Assembly (NCBI GenBank): GCA_036006425.1
Contig: DASYPQ010000024.1
Location: 124,001-188,000 of the forward strand
Length of the DNA: 64,000 bases
Direction of reading: 5' to 3'
Origin: DASYPQ01 sp036006425
GTDB lineage: Bacteria; Planctomycetota; UBA1135; GCA-002686595
Below, piece after piece: positions 59,237-64,000 of this stretch (position 1 is the first letter of the stretch; each line of letters begins with the position of its first letter). The position numbers and the translations under genes are program-made. The notes beneath the pieces are model-generated. The model saw only the letters and a list, made by a program, of their open reading frames with translations. It ran no database searches and had not been told where the DNA came from.

Positions 59237-60546
59237 GACGGCGACTCCAGGATCTCGTCAGCGTCGCCCAGCCGGCGTCTGCGCACCGACCAGACCGTCG
59301 GCAGGGAGACGAGGCCGTGCTGGTGGCGCTTCCCGTCGAGCACCTCGAACATCACGGCGTGCTCGCGCTGGTCGATCGGAGTCGGCGCGGCGCGGCTGTG
59401 GTCGTACAGGTACATCGTCAGATAGTACTGGCCCGGCAGCACCGGCATCGCCGCGAAGGCCATGCGCGCCTCGCCCTCCTCGCCCGCCTCGACGCCGTCG
59501 ATGCGGATCGGGTGATCGCGCCAGTGGTGGTTGCTGCCGTTCACGTACGTGCCGTCGGCGCGGTAGAGGCCGAAGCCGAACACCGGCTCCGCGACGCGGG
59601 ACTTCACGCGGTACGGCACGCGGACGGTGAAGGGCTCGCCCGTGCGGAAGACGAGCGACGGCTTCCCGTCCGCGTCGAGCATCTCGATCGCGAGCGTCTC
59701 GATCTCGCCGCTGCCCCAGCGCGGGTACGTGTTCTTCTCGCGGCTGAGCGTCATGAGGCGCTCGTTGCCGCGCGCGTGGGCGCGCTTCAGGTACTCGTCG
59801 GCCACCTGTTCCGCGGTGCCCTGTTCCACGATCTCGCCGTGGTCGAGCAGCACGACGTGCCGGCACATGTTCTTGACGGCGCCCATGTCGTGGCTGACGA
59901 ACACGGTCGTCTTGCCCTGCTCGCGGAATTCGTTCAGGCGGTTCACGCACTTCCCCTTGAAGTGCTCGTCGCCGACGGAAAGAGCCTCGTCGATCATCAG
60001 GATGTCCGGGTCGACGCTCGCGGCGACGGCGAAGCCGAGACGGACGTACATGCCCGAGCTGTAGGTCTTGACCGGACGGTCGATGAACTCGCCGAGCTCG
60101 CTGAACTCGACGATCTTCGGGAAGCGCTCGGCGATCTCCGCGTCGCTCATCCCGAGGACGGAGCAGTTCAGGTGGACGTTGTCGCGGCCCGAGAACTCGG
60201 GATGAAAGCCCGCGCCGAGCTCGAGCAGCGACGCGACGCGCCCCTGGACGCGCAGATCGCCCGACGTCGGCAGCGTGATCCCGGTCAGGAGCTTCAGGAG
60301 AGTCGACTTGCCCGCGCCGTTCTCGCCGATGATGCCGACCGTGCTCCCGCGCGGGATGTCGAGGTCGACGTTGCGCACCGCCCAGAATTCGCGGTGGCGC
60401 TTGTACCCCGGCACGACGAGCTCGAGTGCGCGGTGGATCGGGCGGTCGTAGATCCGGTACGCCTTCGAGAGCGCCCGCGCCGTGATCGCCGACGAAGCGT
60501 CGCGTGCGTCGTCCGAGAGCGTCGTCTTCGCGTTCCTGGCAGCCAT
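59233..60546 (-). CDS. Wzt-like polysaccharide ABC exporter ATPase
   Basis: 437 residues. Walker A GIIGENGAGKSTLLKLLTGI, signature TYSSGMYVRLGFAVAAS, Walker B DILMIDEALSVGDEHF and VFVSHDMGAVKNMC give a polysaccharide-type ABC ATPase. The C-terminal about 170 residues (EIETLAIEMLDADGKPSLVF, VFGFGLYRADGTYVNGSN) resemble the Wzt carbohydrate-binding domain that recognises the finished glycan chain. It lies 1 bp after the permease gene and is coupled to the methyltransferase gene. Confidence 0.94.
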   Translation of the reverse strand: MAARNAKTTLSDDARDASSAITARALSKAYRIYDRPIHRALELVVPGYKRHREFWAVRNVDLDIPRGSTVGIIGENGAGKSTLLKLLTGITLPTSGDLRVQGRVASLLELGAGFHPEFSGRDNVHLNCSVLGMSDAEIAERFPKIVEFSELGEFIDRPVKTYSSGMYVRLGFAVAASVDPDILMIDEALSVGDEHFKGKCVNRLNEFREQGKTTVFVSHDMGAVKNMCRHVVLLDHGEIVEQGTAEQVADEYLKRAHARGNERLMTLSREKNTYPRWGSGEIETLAIEMLDADGKPSLVFRTGEPFTVRVPYRVKSRVAEPVFGFGLYRADGTYVNGSNHHWRDHPIRIDGVEAGEEGEARMAFAAMPVLPGQYYLTMYLYDHSRAAPTPIDQREHAVMFEVLDGKRHQHGLVSLPTVWSVRRRRLGDADEILESPS

Positions 60547-60547
60547 C

Positions 60548-61738
60548 TCAGAGCAGGTCCGGGAAGCGGGGTTTGTGGGCCAGGAAGTACGTCGATCCGG
60601 CGACGAGCAGCACGATCCCGACCAGCGCGAAGCGCAGGAGGAACATGGGATCGGGCCAGTCACCGTACACGAGCACGTCGCGGTAGCACGTGATCAGCCA
60701 GTTCATCGGGTTCAGCTCGGGCAGCCAGCCGAACCCCGCGTCGCGCACCATCCGCTCGGGATAGAAGATCGGCGTCGAGAACATCCACACGGTCAGCGCG
60801 ACGCCGATCACGTGCACGGTGTCGCGCACGAACAGGTTGAACGTCGCGAGCAGGTAGCCGAGTCCGAGCATGAAGACGCCCTGCAGGAACACGAGCACGG
60901 GGATCGAGACGAGCGAGATCGAGATGCCGAGCGCGCGCTCGGGCTCGCCGACGACGATGGCCGGGACGCCGTCCTTCGGCGGTGCCGTCGCTTTCCCCGA
61001 CGGATCGCGCCAGTGGTCGATGCGCAGGGAGAGGCCGGTCTTCGAGACGACGCGGGCCCATTCGCCGCTCGCGACGTAGACCCAGTCGCCCCAGCCCGCG
61101 TTGAGGACCGTTCGGGCCGGACGGCCGGCGAACGGCTCCTTCCAGCCGGACTCTCCCGGGTCGCCGACGCGCGACTCCGAGTAGCGCGTGCCCGTCGGAC
61201 TCGACGCGCAGTGGAACGGGTACGCGGTCGTCAGCGCGGGAGCCGCCGATCCGTCCCCGGGCGCGTGGACGCCGAACACGACCGGGCGCACGGGCGCGTC
61301 GGAGACCGGACGGGGCTTCACGTAGGCGAAGTACGCGACGCCGAGGATCGCGACGCCGGTTCCGATCAGCATGTTCACGAGCGACGAGATCGCGAGGGAG
61401 ACCGGCAGGATCTCCGACGGGAAGACGACCTTCTGGATCAGGTTCGCGTTCTCGACGAGCGTGTTCGTCATCCGGAAGGCGCTCTCGGAGAACGCCTGCC
61501 AGGTCATGATCCCGACGAGCATCAGGAGCGCGACCTCGGACGTCCCCTGCTGGTCGCTCCACCGCGCGTTCAGGACGAGCCGGAAGACGAACATGTACAC
61601 GAACAGGTTGATGACCGGAAAGATCACCGACCAGAAGAAGCCCATCGTCGAGCCCACGTAGCGCGCGTGCAGGTCGCGCCGGACGAGGTCGGCGAGGAGA
61701 CGCCGGTTCTTCCGCAATGAAGCCAGGAAAGCGAGCAC
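60548..61738 (-). CDS. Wzm-like ABC-2 permease with an extra 130-residue loop domain
   Basis: 396 residues. The N-terminus (VRRDLHARYVGSTMGFFWSV), VVFPSEILPVSLAISSLVNM and the C-terminal LNPMNWLITCYRDVLVYGDW match polysaccharide ABC permeases, usually about 260-290 residues. Between TM3 and TM4 about 130 residues (roughly 141-270) are inserted, hydrophilic and beta-like (DWVYVASGEWARVVSKTGLS). That loop should face the periplasm. GTG start at 61738, 6 bp after the arginase stop. Confidence 0.9.
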   Translation of the reverse strand: MLAFLASLRKNRRLLADLVRRDLHARYVGSTMGFFWSVIFPVINLFVYMFVFRLVLNARWSDQQGTSEVALLMLVGIMTWQAFSESAFRMTNTLVENANLIQKVVFPSEILPVSLAISSLVNMLIGTGVAILGVAYFAYVKPRPVSDAPVRPVVFGVHAPGDGSAAPALTTAYPFHCASSPTGTRYSESRVGDPGESGWKEPFAGRPARTVLNAGWGDWVYVASGEWARVVSKTGLSLRIDHWRDPSGKATAPPKDGVPAIVVGEPERALGISISLVSIPVLVFLQGVFMLGLGYLLATFNLFVRDTVHVIGVALTVWMFSTPIFYPERMVRDAGFGWLPELNPMNWLITCYRDVLVYGDWPDPMFLLRFALVGIVLLVAGSTYFLAHKPRFPDLL

Positions 61739-61744
61739 GGTGGG

Positions 61745-62659
61745 CTAGAGCACCGCCTTGCCGAGCGCCGAGAGCGCGAGGTCCACGGCGGCCTTCGCCG
61801 TCGCGTTGCGGTCGTCGAGGATCGGATTGATCTCGGTCATCTCGAGCCCGAGCAGGCGCCCCGATTCCGCGGCGTGCTCCATGATCAGGTGGCTCTCGCG
61901 CAGCGTCGTCCCTCCGGGCACCGGCGTGCCGACGCCGGGGGCGACGGAGGGATCCGTGCCGTCGAGGTCGAACGTCAGGTGGAATCCCGCCGTGCCGGAC
62001 GACGCGATCTCGATCGCCATCCGCATGACCTTGTGGATCCCGTGCATGTCGATGTCGCGCAGGGTGAAGACGTGGAGGCCGGAGTCCTTGATCTCCTCCT
62101 TCTCGCGGCGGTCGAGCGTGCGCACGCCGATGAGCACCGCCTTCTCGACGTCGACCATCGGCACGCGATCCCCGAGGCGCACGAGCTCGGGCACGCCGCG
62201 CCCGACGCAGCACGCGAGCGGCATGCCGTGGATGTTGCCCGACTCGCTCGTCTCGGGCGTGTTGAAGTCCCCGTGCGCGTCGAACCAGATCAGCCCGATC
62301 TTCTGCTTCTTCCGGTGATGGAAGGAGCTGATAGCCGCCACGGTCCCGCACGCGATCGAGTGGTCGCCGCCGACGACGAGCGGGAACGCGCCGTCCTCGA
62401 GGATGCCCTCGACCTTCCCGCGCAGGTCGCGACAGCAGGCCGCGATCTCGTCGAGGAACCGCGCGCGCGGGTTCCTCGGGATCCGCGACGCCGGCTCGTG
62501 CACGGGCACGTTGCCGCGGTCCTCGAACTCGAGGCCGAGGCTCTTCACGCCGTCCTCGATGCCGGCGATCCGCAGCGCGCTCGGACCCATGTCGACGCCG
62601 CGCCGGCCTCCGCCGAGGTCCATCGGCACGCCCACGAGACAGACCTTCTTCGCGATCAT
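61745..62659 (-). CDS. rocF: Arginase (ureohydrolase family)
   Basis: 304-residue manganese ureohydrolase. GVPMDLGGGRRGVDMGPSAL opens as in arginases, VVGGDHSIACGT, WFDAHGDFNTPETSESGNIH and FDLDGTDPSVAPGVGTPVPG carry the His and Asp ligands of the two metals. The loop DFNTPETSESGNIHGMPLA is arginase-type rather than agmatinase-type. GGAG sits just upstream of the ATG at 62659, which overlaps the preceding stop (ATGA). Confidence 0.92.
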   Translation of the reverse strand: MIAKKVCLVGVPMDLGGGRRGVDMGPSALRIAGIEDGVKSLGLEFEDRGNVPVHEPASRIPRNPRARFLDEIAACCRDLRGKVEGILEDGAFPLVVGGDHSIACGTVAAISSFHHRKKQKIGLIWFDAHGDFNTPETSESGNIHGMPLACCVGRGVPELVRLGDRVPMVDVEKAVLIGVRTLDRREKEEIKDSGLHVFTLRDIDMHGIHKVMRMAIEIASSGTAGFHLTFDLDGTDPSVAPGVGTPVPGGTTLRESHLIMEHAAESGRLLGLEMTEINPILDDRNATAKAAVDLALSALGKAVL

Positions 62660-63546
62660 GAGCTCCTCGCCAGGATGACGGTGTCGCCTTGCCGCAGGCC
62701 GAGCCGTGCGGCGGCGTTGCCTTCGCGGACTGCGATCTCGAGCGCGCCGTACGAGTCGACGAGCGCCAGGAGCTCGCCCGGCGCCGCCTCGGCGTAGACG
62801 CCGCGGACCGGGATCGTGCGCCCGGCCGCCTCGACGATCCAGGTGCCCTCGATCCCTCCACCTCGCGTGGGCTCGGCGGCGAGATCCGCCGGGCGCGCGG
62901 ACAGGATCAGGTTGCCGTAGCGATCGGCGAACAGGACCTCGCACTCGATGCGACCCGCGGCGAGACGTTTCGGGCGCGGGAAGACGACGCCCGCCGCGGG
63001 GACGACGGGTCCGGATCCGCACGCCTCGGGCGAGAGGCCGGTCGCGAGCGCGGCCGCGGCCGGGGCGAGGATGTCGCGTCCGTGGAAGGTGCGGCTCGCT
63101 CCCGTGCGCGCGAAGCGCGTCGGATCGAGCTCGAAGACGCGGGCGGCGCTCGAGAGCACCGGCCCGAGGATGCCGTTGTCCGGCGCGAGGTACGCGTGCC
63201 CCGCGTCCTCCGCGACGAGCAGCTTGCGGCCGGATCCGACGCCCGGGTCGACGACCGCGACGTGGACGGTCCCGGGCGGGAAGTACGCCGCGGCGTGCGC
63301 GAGGAACCAGGCGCCGACGCGCAGATTCTGCGGCGGGACGCCGTGGGAGAGGTCGACGATCGCGAGGCGGGGCGCGGCGGAGAGGAGGACCCCCTTCATC
63401 ATCCCGACGTAGGGGTCGTCCGCGCCGAAGTCCGTCAGCAGCGTGACGATCCCGCTCGCCTTCCAGGCCCCCGTGCCGGAGGGCGTCGCCGGGTTCGCGC
63501 GCCCCTCCGCCCGCTTTCCTACCGGCTTTCCTGCCATGGGCCCCAT
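62656..63546 (-). CDS. SAM hydroxide adenosyltransferase (DUF62)
   Basis: 296 residues. Family enzymes hydrolyse S-adenosylmethionine to adenosine and methionine. IVTLLTDFGADDPYVGMMKG, VDLSHGVPPQNLRVGAWFL, VVDPGVGSGRK (Asp and Arg of the water-activating triad), APDNGILGPVL and RTFHGRDILAPAAAALATG (His) are all in place. It is a relative of halogenases, but those keep a different halide pocket and a loop not seen here. In operon with arginase (ATGA) and the HEAT-like gene 9 bp upstream. Confidence 0.9.
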   Translation of the reverse strand: MGPMAGKPVGKRAEGRANPATPSGTGAWKASGIVTLLTDFGADDPYVGMMKGVLLSAAPRLAIVDLSHGVPPQNLRVGAWFLAHAAAYFPPGTVHVAVVDPGVGSGRKLLVAEDAGHAYLAPDNGILGPVLSSAARVFELDPTRFARTGASRTFHGRDILAPAAAALATGLSPEACGSGPVVPAAGVVFPRPKRLAAGRIECEVLFADRYGNLILSARPADLAAEPTRGGGIEGTWIVEAAGRTIPVRGVYAEAAPGELLALVDSYGALEIAVREGNAAARLGLRQGDTVILARSS

Positions 63547-63555
63547 CGATTCAAT

Positions 63556-64000
63556 CTACTGCGTCCGCGCGCCGAGCACACCCAGGAGCGCCCCCTGCAC
63601 CTCGGGGCTCGCCGCGGAGCAGCCGGCCTTGGCGAGGGCGTCCAGGGCCTCGATACCGGCCCATTCGCCGAGCGCGAACCCCGCACGCCGCCGGTCCTCC
63701 GGATGGACGTCGGTGGGCGCGTGCGCGATCTCGTCGACGAGGTCGCGCGTCCGGAACAACATCCCCGCGAGGACGCCGGGGTCGAATCCCCCGCGCCACA
63801 GTCCGGCGCGCAGGATCGGGAGCACGGCGGGATCCGAGACGAGCGCGAGAGCGACCGCGAGCTCCGCGTTGAGCTCCTCCTCGCCCGGCTGCGGGAAGAG
63901 CTGCGCGAGGACCTCGACGTCCGGCGCGCTCGGTCGCCTGCACAAGGCGCGCACGAGCGCGAGCCGGCGCGGACCGGTCGGCGGCGCGTCGAGGGAGAGC
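63556..64000 (-). CDS. HEAT-like repeat protein, 5' end outside the window
   Basis: The frame is open to the window edge; 147 codons and the stop (63556-63558) are visible. The sequence is alanine/leucine-rich helical (LNAELAVALALVSDPAVLPI, HPEDRRRAGFALGEWAGIEA, LDALAKAGCSAASPEVQGAL), consistent with HEAT-type repeats. An internal GTG at 63954 could also serve as start. No specific family recognised. Confidence 0.55.
   Translation of the reverse strand, partial: LSLDAPPTGPRRLALVRALCRRPSAPDVEVLAQLFPQPGEEELNAELAVALALVSDPAVLPILRAGLWRGGFDPGVLAGMLFRTRDLVDEIAHAPTDVHPEDRRRAGFALGEWAGIEALDALAKAGCSAASPEVQGALLGVLGARTQ

Noticed and set aside
62656..63546. DUF62 protein as a fluorinase or chlorinase
   Set aside because: Sequence follows the common SAM hydroxide adenosyltransferase pattern and no halogen-metabolism neighbours are present.

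Overview
The window is very G+C-rich bacterial chromosome, coding almost throughout on both strands. It looks like a planctomycete (Planctomycetota, probably a deep or uncultured lineage). The evidence is: a Ser/Thr kinase fused to an FGE/sulfatase-modifying-factor domain, with the 'DWG' variant of the DFG motif, beside an ECF sigma factor; secreted proteins sharing a C-terminal 'CPC..N...GC.NS' module; DUF4388 and DUF1570-type proteins; and a PurS-PurS-PurL fusion. The assignment rests on gene content only.

Layout. 0-7.3 kb: accA (cut by the window edge), purL-purQ, a small lipoprotein, and purD translationally coupled to a Fur-family regulator. 7.4-8.6 kb: tRNA-Pro and tRNA-Arg, then a RES/Xre toxin-antitoxin pair in reversed order. 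8.7-14.1 kb: a large secreted repeat protein, a sigma factor and the kinase-FGE fusion. 14.06-16.04 kb: a GNAT acetyltransferase gene whose first 135 bp are duplicated around an inserted low-G+C HNH endonuclease gene (the most striking feature). 16-25 kb: housekeeping genes (pseudouridine synthase, CorA, exported aminotransferase, citrate synthase, tRNA-His, MobA-like transferase) and small unknowns. 25-32.4 kb: a giant DUF4388 membrane protein, a GT87 transferase, a geranylgeranyl-reductase-like enzyme and pirin. 32.5-36.1 kb: an accessory block of lower G+C ending in an Mrr-type restriction endonuclease. 36.1-43.8 kb: asnS, an exported RidA, a pair of secreted peptidase-like proteins and a secreted beta-propeller. 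43.8-51.3 kb: a minus-strand operon (SpoIIE phosphatase, pyrC, DUF58, BatA-like, xylA, xylB, propeller). 51.4-61.7 kb: STAS-PilZ protein and surface-glycan genes (GT4, FkbM methyltransferase, Wzx-like flippase, methyltransferase, Wzt/Wzm ABC exporter), with CBS and McsB genes interspersed. 61.7-64 kb: arginase, SAM hydroxide adenosyltransferase and a HEAT-like protein cut by the edge.

How it works together. Core metabolism (purines, pyrimidines, fatty acids, TCA cycle, xylose) is mixed with envelope and glycan genes. Many neighbours overlap by ATGA or GTGA, implying translational coupling. Many first genes carry a TAGGCT/TATCCT-type -10 box only 6-10 nt before the start codon, suggesting leaderless or near-leaderless mRNAs. 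Defence functions are the HNH insertion, the Mrr protein and the RES/Xre pair; no DNA methyltransferase partner is visible. No CRISPR array, rRNA, transposase or integrase was seen.
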